Source: an uncultured Rhodospirillales bacterium (GTDB lineage: Bacteria > Pseudomonadota > Alphaproteobacteria > Rhodospirillales > 2-02-FULL-58-16). Taken from it: DNA of 6,896 nt. Location: assembly GCA_913053795.1 (NCBI GenBank), contig CAJXGZ010000126.1, positions 1-6,896 of the forward strand, in the 5' to 3' direction. The notes beneath the pieces are model-generated. The model searched no databases and had not been told where the DNA came from. It was given only the letters and a program-made list of their open reading frames with translations. Within the stretch, counting starts at the first letter, position 1. Each line of letters starts with the position of its first letter. The position numbers and the translations under genes are program-made. Below are positions 1 to 6,896 of the stretch, one piece after another.

Positions 1-369
1 CATGTCGTCGTTCATGTCGACGCCGATGACGCGACCGCCCTCGCCGACCTGTCTGGCGGCGAGAAAGCAATCGATGCCGCCGCCGCTGCCTAAATCCACG
101 ACCGTTTCGTCCGGCTTCATAGCGGCGATTGCGGCGGGATTGCCGCACCCCAGCCCCATGTTGGAGCCGTCCGGAAGGGTTTCCAACTCCTCGTCGGAAT
201 AACCGAAGGCCCTTGAAAGCTCCTCGGCTGATGGCGGCTCGGAACCGCAACACGATGACTCGCCAGGCTGAGTGGGCAGGCAGCACCCGGAATTGGCTGC
301 GCCTATGGCGATGGCCCCATAGGACTCGCGAACGCTTTGGCGGACCGTGTCGGCGGCTTCCTCGGACAT
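1..369 (-). CDS. arsM: Arsenite S-adenosylmethionine methyltransferase, N-terminal part (cut by window edge)
   Basis: The first 123 residues are present; the rest lies beyond the left edge. The family transfers methyl groups from S-adenosylmethionine to trivalent arsenic in the cytosol, giving mono-, di- and trimethylated arsenicals. Visible signs are an N-terminal VRESYGAIA segment (residues 13-21), two vicinal cysteine pairs (Cys29-Cys30 and Cys40-Cys41), a FGYSDEEL segment (55-62), a GLGCGNPAA motif with Cys75 (72-80), then the Rossmann SAM-binding motif VVDLGSGGGIDCFLA (90-104) and VIGVDM (114-119). This order is characteristic of ArsM rather than of a generic SAM methyltransferase. The ATG start is preceded by AAGAGAG with a six-base spacer. 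It lies 22 bp downstream of the lpdA stop on the same strand with no terminator between, so co-transcription with the pyruvate dehydrogenase genes is likely. The C-terminal As(III)-binding cysteines cannot be checked here. A broader methyltransferase assignment is the alternative, but I am confident of the family. Confidence 0.88.
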   Translation of the reverse strand, partial: MSEEAADTVRQSVRESYGAIAIGAANSGCCLPTQPGESSCCGSEPPSAEELSRAFGYSDEELETLPDGSNMGLGCGNPAAIAAMKPDETVVDLGSGGGIDCFLAARQVGEGGRVIGVDMNDDM

Positions 370-391
370 GACGAACTCTCTTGATGCGAGA

Positions 392-1792
392 TTACAAATG
401 AATGGCGCGACCGTACGCGTCAAGCACCGATTCCTGCATCATCTCAGATAAGGTCGGATGGGGGAAGACGGTATGCATCAATTCGGTCTCGGTTGTTTCC
501 AGTGTCTTGGCGATGGCGTAGCCTTGAACAAGCTCGGTGACCACGGCGCCGGCCATGTGGGCGCCCAGCAATTCCCCGGTATTGGCGTCAAACACGGTTT
601 TGACCATCCCATCCGGCTCGTCCAACGTCAGCGCCTTGCCGTTTCCAGAAAAGGAAAAACGTCCGACCTTTACGTCATGGCCCTGCTCCTTGGCCTTGCG
701 CTCGCTGAGGCCGATGCTGGCGACCTGGGGATGGGAATAGGTGCAGCTGGGAATGCGTGTGGAATCAAGGGGATGAACGTCTTCAAGACCGGCGATCTTC
801 TCAACGCAGATGATCCCCTCATGAGACGCCTTGTGGGCGAGCCACGGCGGACCGGCGACATCGCCAATGGCGTAAACTCCGGGCTCGTCCGTCCGGCTCC
901 ATTGATCGACGGCTATATGGGTTCCGTCCAGCTTGACCTTGGTGTTCCGCAAGCCAATATCTTCGACATTGCCGACGATTCCGGCCGCGACGATGACTCG
1001 GTCCACCTTGATTTTCAAAGGCCCGCCGTCGCTTTCGATGGCGGCCGTCACGCTGTTCTTGGCTTTCTTCAAGGATTTAACCGTCGCCGAGGTATGGATC
1101 GCAACGCCTTGAGCCTCAAAGGACTTTCGGATGAAAGTGGAAATTTCATCATCCTCAAGCGGAAGCACCCTGTCCAGCGTCTCAACGATTTTAACATGAC
1201 ATCCTAGCATATTGAAAAAGCTTGCGAATTCCATGCCGATGGCGCCCGATCCGACAACCAACAGCGACTTGGGCATGGCGTCGGGGACCAGCGCTTCCTT
1301 GTAGGACCACACCAACGCGCCGTCCGGCTCCAGCCCCGGCAAAACGCGAGCCCGGGCGCCGGTGGCGAGGATGATGTGTTTTGCGCTTAGGGAGAGGTTT
1401 TGGCTCTTCCCATTTTCCACATGAAGGCCCCCCGCCCCAGCAAGACGCGCCGCGCCTTCAATGACCGTCACCTTGTTCTTTTTTAGAAGATGGGCGACCC
1501 CCTTGTTCAAACGGCTTGACACCGTCCTTGATCGCTCAACCATTTTCTTAAGGTCAAACGTCATTCCTTTAATTGTTAAGCCCAATTTATCAGCATTTTT
1601 CATGCTGTGATAAAGCTCGGCGGCGTGCAGAAGCGTCTTGGTGGGGATACAACCCCAGTTGAGGCAAACGCCGCCCAAAAGCGCGCGCTCCACCAGCGCC
1701 GTCTTGAGGCCGAGCTGCACGGCGCGGATGGCGGAAACGTAGCCGCCGGGGCCACCACCGATAACGATCAAATCATACGAGGTCTGGGCCAT
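392..1792 (-). CDS. lpdA: Dihydrolipoamide dehydrogenase (E3 of pyruvate dehydrogenase)
   Basis: This 466-residue flavoprotein, a normal length for the family, reoxidises dihydrolipoamide on E2 and passes electrons through FAD and a cysteine pair to NAD+. Visible features are the FAD-binding GGGPGG (12-17), the redox disulfide Cys43/Cys48 in GGVCLNWGCIPTK, the NAD-binding GSGAIG (181-186), the second FAD motif AIGDVAG (308-314) and the C-terminal catalytic His445-Glu450 dyad in FPHPTLSE. The CLNWGC form, instead of the CLNVGC form of many Lpd proteins, is what I expect of PDH-linked alphaproteobacterial E3. The start is supported by an AGGAG ribosome binding site seven bases upstream, which overlaps the pdhC stop codon (gap 9 bp). 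It is the last pyruvate dehydrogenase gene of the run, and arsM follows after 22 bp. The long plus-strand frame over the same DNA is a shadow. Confidence 0.97.
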   Translation of the reverse strand: MAQTSYDLIVIGGGPGGYVSAIRAVQLGLKTALVERALLGGVCLNWGCIPTKTLLHAAELYHSMKNADKLGLTIKGMTFDLKKMVERSRTVSSRLNKGVAHLLKKNKVTVIEGAARLAGAGGLHVENGKSQNLSLSAKHIILATGARARVLPGLEPDGALVWSYKEALVPDAMPKSLLVVGSGAIGMEFASFFNMLGCHVKIVETLDRVLPLEDDEISTFIRKSFEAQGVAIHTSATVKSLKKAKNSVTAAIESDGGPLKIKVDRVIVAAGIVGNVEDIGLRNTKVKLDGTHIAVDQWSRTDEPGVYAIGDVAGPPWLAHKASHEGIICVEKIAGLEDVHPLDSTRIPSCTYSHPQVASIGLSERKAKEQGHDVKVGRFSFSGNGKALTLDEPDGMVKTVFDANTGELLGAHMAGAVVTELVQGYAIAKTLETTETELMHTVFPHPTLSEMMQESVLDAYGRAIHL

Positions 1793-1804
1793 TGATTGCT
1801 CCTA
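1793..1804 (-). promoter_or_regulatory. lpdA ribosome binding site overlapping the pdhC stop codon
   Basis: On the minus strand the pdhC TAG stop runs directly into a strong Shine-Dalgarno sequence (TAGGAG), six to seven bases before the lpdA ATG. Ribosomes finishing E2 stop on top of the E3 initiation site, an arrangement that usually gives translational coupling. It also fixes the lpdA start. Confidence 0.8.
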
Positions 1805-3001
1805 CAGAAGCATGGTCAGAGGTTCCTCCATGAACCCCTTAAATACGCTAAGGAACTGGGCGGCGAGGGCGCCGTCAACCGTTCGGTGATCGACGGAGAG
1901 GGTGCAGGTCATGACAGTGGCGACGGACAATTCGCCGTTTTCCGCCACCGGGCGCTGTTCGCCGGCCCCCACGGCCAGGATGCAGGACTGGGGAGGATTG
2001 ATGATGGCGGCGAATTCCTTGACGCCATACATGCCGAGATTGGAGATGGTGAATCCGCCGCCTTGATACTCCTCTGGGGCCAGCTTTCCTTCCCGCGCCC
2101 GCTCGGCCAAGGCTTTGATTTCTCTGGATAATGCTCCCAATCCCTTGGCGTCGGCTTGGCGCACCACCGGCGTAACCAAGCCTCCGGGGGCGGCCACCGC
2201 CACCGAAATGTCGATATCGTTGTAGTGCCGAACGGCCTCGTCGCTCCATGAGGCGTTGACTGCGGGATATTGCTTGAGGGCCAGCGCAACGGCGCGCACC
2301 ACGAAATCATTAACCGAAATCTTATAAGCTCCCTTGCCTTCGGAAGCTTTGGCGTTAAGTTTTTTGCGGGTTTCCAGCAAGCAATCGATTTTGCAATCAA
2401 CGCTTAAATAATAGTGGGGAATGTCGCGCTTGGCTTCACTCAGCCGTTGGGCGATGACCTTGCGCATGGTTGTGTGGGGGACCTCTGTATAGGCCGCTTC
2501 AGGCGAAGCCCCATGAGACGTTTTGGGGGACGCCTTGATGTCGCGCTTGACGATGCGCCCCTTTGGGCCGGTTCCTCTTACCGCTTTCAAATCAAGCCCC
2601 CCCTGCTCGGCCATACGCCGGGCAAGGGGAGAAATGAAAATGCGTTGACCGTTTGAAAACGTTGGAGTCTTGGGCTTTTGCGTAGGCTCCGGCTTGATCT
2701 CCGGAGCTTGAGCTTGCGGTGGCGGCGACGCCGGAACATCAAGATTGGCGGCGTCCTCGCCCTCTTCCAACAAAACCGCGATTACGCTGTTGACGGGGAC
2801 GCCCTCGGCGCCCTCCGCGACCAAAATCCTGGCTAAAACGCCATCATCGGCCGCTTCCAGCTCCATGGTCGCCTTATCCGTCTCGATTTCAGCAATAACA
2901 TCACCACTTTCAATAGCTTCACCTTCTTTTTTAATCCATTTTGAAAGCTTTCCCTCGGTCATGGTCGGAGAAAGGGCCGGCATCATGATTTGAACGGACA
3001 T
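1802..3001 (-). CDS. pdhC: Dihydrolipoamide acetyltransferase (E2 of pyruvate dehydrogenase)
   Basis: This 399-residue core protein of the complex moves the acetyl group from E1 to coenzyme A. From N to C terminus it has one lipoyl domain (about 1-80) with the lipoylated Lys43 in ETDKATME, a Pro/Ala/Lys-rich flexible linker (about 85-118), a peripheral-subunit-binding domain (about 121-156, IFISPLARRMAEQ to GRIVKRDI) that docks E1 or E3, and the acyltransferase domain (about 174-399) with active-site His372 and Asp376 in DHRTVDG. The frame stays open 14 codons further upstream, but the start at MSVQIMMPALSPTM is chosen because the lipoyl fold begins there and a purine-rich GGAAGAGGAAGAG tract sits just before it. 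The longer start would reach towards the pdhB stop and adds no family sequence. It lies 29 bp after pdhB and 9 bp before lpdA. The motif set and position argue for pyruvate rather than 2-oxoglutarate as substrate of the complex. Confidence 0.96.
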   Translation of the reverse strand: MSVQIMMPALSPTMTEGKLSKWIKKEGEAIESGDVIAEIETDKATMELEAADDGVLARILVAEGAEGVPVNSVIAVLLEEGEDAANLDVPASPPPQAQAPEIKPEPTQKPKTPTFSNGQRIFISPLARRMAEQGGLDLKAVRGTGPKGRIVKRDIKASPKTSHGASPEAAYTEVPHTTMRKVIAQRLSEAKRDIPHYYLSVDCKIDCLLETRKKLNAKASEGKGAYKISVNDFVVRAVALALKQYPAVNASWSDEAVRHYNDIDISVAVAAPGGLVTPVVRQADAKGLGALSREIKALAERAREGKLAPEEYQGGGFTISNLGMYGVKEFAAIINPPQSCILAVGAGEQRPVAENGELSVATVMTCTLSVDHRTVDGALAAQFLSVFKGFMEEPLTMLL

Positions 3002-3030
3002 TGGCGCTCTTCCTCTTCCTTTGTCCCGTA

Positions 3031-4029
3031 CTATCGGTAGCAAACGGCCTTCGCCGCCTCGGCGACGCTTTCCGCCTGAGGCAGGGTCAAGGCTTCAAGG
3101 TTGGCGGCGTAGGGCATGGGGACGTCGGCGCTGGCGATGCGGGCGACGGGGGCGTCCAGATCATCAAATCCGCGCTCCATGACCATCGCCGAAACTTCCG
3201 ACCCGATACCTGCGTAAGACCACCCTTCCTCAACACAGACCAACCGGTTAGTTTTTTTTATGGAATCCAGTATTGACGCGGTGTCTAGCGGTCTCAAGGA
3301 TCGAAGATTTATGACCTCAGCCTCAATCCCCTGCTCCGCCAAAAGCTCCGCGGCCTGCAAGGAAACGCCGACCATGCGGGAATAAGCGGTGATCGTGACG
3401 TGATCTCCCGGGCGCTCGATCTTGGCCTTGCCGATGGGAACGATAAGATCGGAATCATGGTCCATTGGGAAACTCTGTCCATAGAGGATTTCGTGCTCAA
3501 GGAAGATCACCGGGTTGGGATCGCGGATGGCGGCCTTGAGGAGTCCCTTGGCGTCAATTCCGCTGTAAGGCGCCACCACCTTGAGGCCGGGACAGTGGGC
3601 GTACCAACTGGCGAAACATTGTGAGTGCTGCGCTCCCACCCGGGAGGCGGCGCCGTTGGGGCCGCGGAAGACGATGGGGCATCCCATTTGTCCACCGGAC
3701 ATGTAGAGAGTCTTGGCGGCGGAATTAATGATTTGGTCAATGGCCTGCATGGAAAAGTTAAAAGTCATGAATTCCACAATGGGTTTCAAGCCTGCGAAAG
3801 CGGCGCCCACGGCCAGTCCGGTGAAACCATGTTCGGTGATGGGAGAATCAACCACCCGCTTTGGGCCGAATTCCTCCAGCAAGCCTTGGCTGACCTTGTA
3901 GGCGCCCTGGTATTGGCCCACTTCCTCGCCCATCAGGAAGACGTTTTCGTCAGCGCGCATTTCCTCGGCCATGGCGTCGCGAAGCGCCTCACGCACGGTC
4001 AGGGTCTGAGTCGGCGATTTCATCAGCAT
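3031..4029 (-). CDS. pdhB: Pyruvate dehydrogenase E1 component, beta subunit
   Basis: This 332-residue subunit forms the thiamine-diphosphate active site together with PdhA. The sequence is colinear with mitochondrial E1 beta: [15 protein letters not shown] (33-47), then PITEHGF with Glu66, which aligns with human mature Glu59 that activates the cofactor, then EFMTFNF (86-92), FRGPNGA (121-127) and AQHSQC with His135 (human His128). There are two nearby ATGs, at 4029 and 4023. I choose 4029 because GGAGG lies six bases upstream of it, whereas 4023 would have a twelve-base spacer. The start follows the pdhA stop by a single base (TGA-G-ATG), implying coupled translation of the two E1 subunits. 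There is no N-terminal lipoyl domain, unlike the roughly 450-470-residue PdhB of many Rhizobiales and related bacteria. The protein is therefore of the short, mitochondrial or Rickettsia-like form. Confidence 0.96.
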   Translation of the reverse strand: MLMKSPTQTLTVREALRDAMAEEMRADENVFLMGEEVGQYQGAYKVSQGLLEEFGPKRVVDSPITEHGFTGLAVGAAFAGLKPIVEFMTFNFSMQAIDQIINSAAKTLYMSGGQMGCPIVFRGPNGAASRVGAQHSQCFASWYAHCPGLKVVAPYSGIDAKGLLKAAIRDPNPVIFLEHEILYGQSFPMDHDSDLIVPIGKAKIERPGDHVTITAYSRMVGVSLQAAELLAEQGIEAEVINLRSLRPLDTASILDSIKKTNRLVCVEEGWSYAGIGSEVSAMVMERGFDDLDAPVARIASADVPMPYAANLEALTLPQAESVAEAAKAVCYR

Positions 4030-4030
4030 C

Positions 4031-4978
4031 TCACGCCTCCACCAGGATATCCGTATAAAGCTGATCCGGCGCCGGCTCCGGGCTGGATTGGGCGAAATCA
4101 ACGGCCCCGGCGATGTCCGCCTTTATCTGGCGATCGATGTTATTGAGCTCTTCCTCATAGCCGGCCAGCTTCTTTTTGAGGTTTTCAATGGGGTCGTTTT
4201 CCTTACGCATCTTGCTGACTTCTTCCTTGGTGCGGTAATTGGCTGGGTCCGACATGGAGTGCCCGCGGTAGCGGTAGGTGTCCATTTCCAGGATATAAGG
4301 CCCCTTTCCGGCGCGGCAGTGGGCGGCGGCCTTGGCCCCGGCTTTTTTTACCTCAAGTACGTCCATGCCGTTCACTTCTTTTCCTGGGATTCCATAGGCT
4401 TCGCCGCGGCGAAACAGCTCGGAGCCTGCGGCGGCGCGGGCCACCGACGTGCCCATGCCATAGCGATTGTTCTCAATGACATAGACCACCGGCAGCTTCC
4501 ACAAGGCGGCCATGTTATAGGCTTCGTAGACCTGCCCCTGGTTGGCGGCGCCGTCACCGAAGTAGGCGAACGTGACGCCGCCGTCGCCCAGGTAGTTATG
4601 GGCGAAGGCAAGACCGGCGCCTATGGGCGCCTGGGCGCCGACGATGCCGTGACCGCCGAAAAAGCCCTTTTCGCGGCTAAACATATGCATGGAGCCGCCT
4701 TTGCCCTTTGAATATCCGTCCGCGCGCCCCATCAGTTCGGCCATCACCCCCTTGGGGTCCATGCCGCAGGCCAGCATGTGGCCATGGTCCCGGTAACTGG
4801 TGATGACCGTGTCCTTGTCTTGCAACACCGCTTGCAAGCCGACCACTACCGCCTCCTGCCCGATATACAGGTGGCAGAAACCGCCGATCAGACCCATGCC
4901 GTAGAATTGCCCGGCTTTCTCCTCGAAACGGCGGATCAGCAACATCTGGCGGTAATAGCGCAATAGTTCTTCAGTCAT
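4031..4978 (-). CDS. pdhA: Pyruvate dehydrogenase E1 component, alpha subunit
   Basis: This 315-residue subunit binds thiamine diphosphate and, with PdhB, decarboxylates pyruvate and reductively acetylates the E2 lipoyl group. Visible features are the opening [18 protein letters not shown] (12-29), [11 protein letters not shown] (34-44), the loop SYRDHGHML (61-69), the cofactor motif beginning GDGAANQG (141-148) and closing at ENN (169-171), and the conserved loop [11 protein letters not shown] (235-245), which in mammals carries the phosphorylated serines. No kinase gene is present here. The start is firm in frame terms because a stop codon occurs only seven codons upstream, with no GTG or TTG start between. 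Its Shine-Dalgarno is poor, however: the nearest purine run, AAGAGAG, is about 13 bases away. It is the first pdh gene after the longest intergenic gap of the window. It is slightly short at the N terminus but complete in all catalytic parts. Confidence 0.96.
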   Translation of the reverse strand: MTEELLRYYRQMLLIRRFEEKAGQFYGMGLIGGFCHLYIGQEAVVVGLQAVLQDKDTVITSYRDHGHMLACGMDPKGVMAELMGRADGYSKGKGGSMHMFSREKGFFGGHGIVGAQAPIGAGLAFAHNYLGDGGVTFAYFGDGAANQGQVYEAYNMAALWKLPVVYVIENNRYGMGTSVARAAAGSELFRRGEAYGIPGKEVNGMDVLEVKKAGAKAAAHCRAGKGPYILEMDTYRYRGHSMSDPANYRTKEEVSKMRKENDPIENLKKKLAGYEEELNNIDRQIKADIAGAVDFAQSSPEPAPDQLYTDILVEA

Positions 4979-5091
4979 TGAAGCCGGTCGACTCTCTTAT
5001 TTGCAAATCATTCCTAATATCGCAAATAATGACGCCCCGAGGCCTTTACAAGGGCGGCAATTACAAGAGCGGCTGAAAAAAGCCTTATATA
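4979..5091 (-). promoter_or_regulatory. AT-rich leader of the pdh genes, probable promoter region
   Basis: This 113-bp gap between the ftsB-like gene and pdhA is the longest in the window and has an AT-rich half (4996-5030) unlike the flanking genes. On the minus strand a possible sigma-70-like pair is TTGTAA (5051-5046) and TATTTG (5028-5023) with a 17-base spacer. The match is weak. TTACAAG occurs twice on the plus strand (5046-5052 and 5061-5067). A small GGCT/AGCC hairpin at 5071-5084 has its U run in the loop rather than after the stem, so it is not an intrinsic terminator, and read-through from upstream is possible. The operator-like repeat is listed separately. Confidence 0.4.
4997..5029. 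promoter_or_regulatory. Operator-like inverted repeat with an ATTTGCAAAT palindrome upstream of pdhA
   Basis: TTATTTGC (4997-5004) and GCAAATAA (5022-5029) are perfect inverted copies separated by 17 bases. The left arm itself lies inside a perfect 10-bp palindrome, ATTTGCAAAT (4999-5008), so the TTTGC half-site occurs three times in 33 bases. It ends about 20 bp before the pdhA start codon, a position suited to repression or to control close to the transcript start. From memory, regulators of the ScfR family (RamB, PrpR, PccR) recognise TTTGCAAA-type sites near genes of acyl-CoA metabolism. Assigning that family here is inference, since no regulator gene is in view. Confidence 0.5.
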
Positions 5092-5442
5092 TTATGAGAT
5101 TCTGGGAAGCGGATAACAGGGACCGGTGGGCGGCTTCTTCATGATGACGATTTCATCCTCAAAGCCGTAGTTGAGCATGAGGCGGGCGCGCTCCTCAAGC
5201 ATGTCCGGGTCTATGTTTTCGGTACGTAACAGATTCACGCGATGCTCGAAGGCTTGGCGGCGTGAGACGCTTTCGGCAAGGCTTTGGCGCGCTTGCTCGA
5301 CCTTTTTATCAAGCTGCATCATGGCGATCAGCCCGCGATCGCCATGTATGGCGTGAAATGCGAAATAAGCGACAACGCATATGCCGATTACGGGGCCGAT
5401 GACATTACGCGCCCGTAAGCGTATTTCAGTAACCAAATTCAT
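5092..5442 (-). CDS. ftsB: FtsB/DivIC-like septum formation initiator protein
   Basis: This 116-residue bitopic inner-membrane protein of the septum formation initiator family is expected to act in the FtsB-FtsL-FtsQ subcomplex that links the divisome to septal peptidoglycan synthesis. The sequence shows a short basic cytoplasmic N terminus (1-12, with three Arg by residue 11), one hydrophobic membrane segment (about 13-31, VIGPVIGICVVAYFAFHAI), and a charged heptad-like coiled coil (about 37-73). These are followed by the family's IDPDMLEERARLML segment (77-90) and a DEIVIM strand (96-101). The tail is proline-rich and ends in PLPRIS. The ATG has no recognisable Shine-Dalgarno, and a stop codon 13 codons upstream, with no other start between, leaves no alternative. 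It follows eno by 93 bp, as ftsB follows eno in Pseudomonas, which supports the name. Sequence similarity across this small family is low, so orthology to E. coli FtsB rests on architecture and position. Confidence 0.85.
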   Translation of the reverse strand: MNLVTEIRLRARNVIGPVIGICVVAYFAFHAIHGDRGLIAMMQLDKKVEQARQSLAESVSRRQAFEHRVNLLRTENIDPDMLEERARLMLNYGFEDEIVIMKKPPTGPCYPLPRIS

Positions 5443-5535
5443 TACGACGTGATGCCCAGTGTATTGTTGACGTTTCTACCCACGTCCCACCCAAAAAAGA
5501 GTATTGGGTCAAAAGGTTAACGGCTGGTTACTGGA
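5443..5535 (-). other. eno-ftsB intergenic spacer with a weak hairpin and a near-CtrA motif
   Basis: This 93-bp spacer separates the eno stop from the ftsB-like start. ACCCAA (5489-5494) and TTGGGT (5504-5509) are perfect inverted 6-bp arms around a 9-base loop. On the transcript the U-rich run is in the loop and GGGACGUGGG follows the stem, so it does not look like a Rho-independent terminator. TTAA-N7-TTAC at 5517-5531 differs by one base from the CtrA consensus TTAA-N7-TTAA. I see no strong sigma-70 promoter. The ftsB-like gene may be reached by read-through from eno. Confidence 0.35.

Positions 5536-6896
<1,361 letters not shown>

Noticed and set aside
2..371. Two plus-strand frames at the left edge
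   Set aside because: The minus strand here encodes a clear ArsM N terminus. The plus-strand products are Pro/Ser/Arg-rich shadows.
458..1207. A 249-codon open frame on the plus strand across lpdA
   Set aside because: It is antisense to a fully conserved E3 gene, has no family motifs, and arises from G/C-biased third positions in the real gene.
2880..2960. AT-rich patch inside the lipoyl domain of pdhC as a sign of transfer or an internal promoter
   Set aside because: It encodes a Lys/Ile/Glu-rich conserved stretch of the lipoyl domain, which explains the local composition.
3625..4146. A 173-codon plus-strand frame across the pdhA-pdhB junction
   Set aside because: It spans two real genes in antisense and has no ribosome binding site or recognisable domain.
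4088..4711. A 207-codon plus-strand frame across pdhA
   Set aside because: It is a shadow of pdhA: the opposite strand carries every E1 alpha motif, and this frame reads as low-complexity Gly/Ala/Val/His sequence.
5071..5084. Possible terminator after the ftsB-like gene
   Set aside because: The stem has four pairs and the U run is in the loop, so it lacks the stem-then-U-tract layout.
4990..5102. Two GANTC sites (4990-4994 and 5098-5102) as CcrM-linked control of pdhA
   Set aside because: Two such five-base sites in about 110 bp are not enough to distinguish from chance, and others occur inside coding sequence.
5489..5509. Possible Rho-independent terminator after eno
   Set aside because: The stem is only 6 bp and the U run falls in the loop, with a G-rich sequence after the stem on the transcribed strand.

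Overview
The window is a compact, fully minus-strand block of central-carbon genes from a proteobacterium, most likely an alphaproteobacterium. The evidence is the gene order (enolase, FtsB/DivIC-like division protein, then pdhA-pdhB-pdhC-lpdA), the split E1 alpha/E1 beta pyruvate dehydrogenase of mitochondrial type, and Lpd with the CLNWGCIPTK redox motif. The DNA is moderately GC-rich and codon choice favours G/C at third positions, which creates long meaningless antisense reading frames. I cannot name a genus. No mobile element, tRNA, rRNA or CRISPR array is visible.

Reading in the direction of transcription (high to low coordinates), the window has: a short leader with a small hairpin; eno, complete (6810-5536); a 93-bp gap; a small single-pass membrane protein of the FtsB/DivIC family (5442-5092); a 113-bp AT-rich gap holding the best regulatory candidate, an ATTTGCAAAT palindrome nested in an 8-bp inverted repeat; pdhA (4978-4031); pdhB (4029-3031); pdhC (3001-1802); lpdA (1792-392); and, 22 bp beyond lpdA, the first 123 codons of an arsenite S-adenosylmethionine methyltransferase gene (arsM), cut by the left edge. 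There is no gene-free stretch longer than about 110 bases and no convincing intrinsic terminator between any two genes, so the block could be read as one or two transcripts.

Functionally, enolase makes phosphoenolpyruvate, the precursor of pyruvate, and E1 alpha/beta, E2 and E3 convert pyruvate to acetyl-CoA. All catalytic residues I looked for are present. The E1 beta lacks the N-terminal lipoyl domain found in many alphaproteobacterial PdhB proteins, so the single lipoyl domain of E2 would be the only one encoded by this operon.

The most interesting feature is arsM directly behind lpdA. Trivalent arsenic poisons exactly this complex by binding the two thiols of dihydrolipoamide, so co-expression of an arsenite methyltransferase would make physiological sense. 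That link is inference. The second most interesting feature is the palindrome in the pdhA leader, which resembles the TTTGCAAA-type site of the RamB/PrpR/PccR (ScfR) acyl-CoA-responsive regulators.
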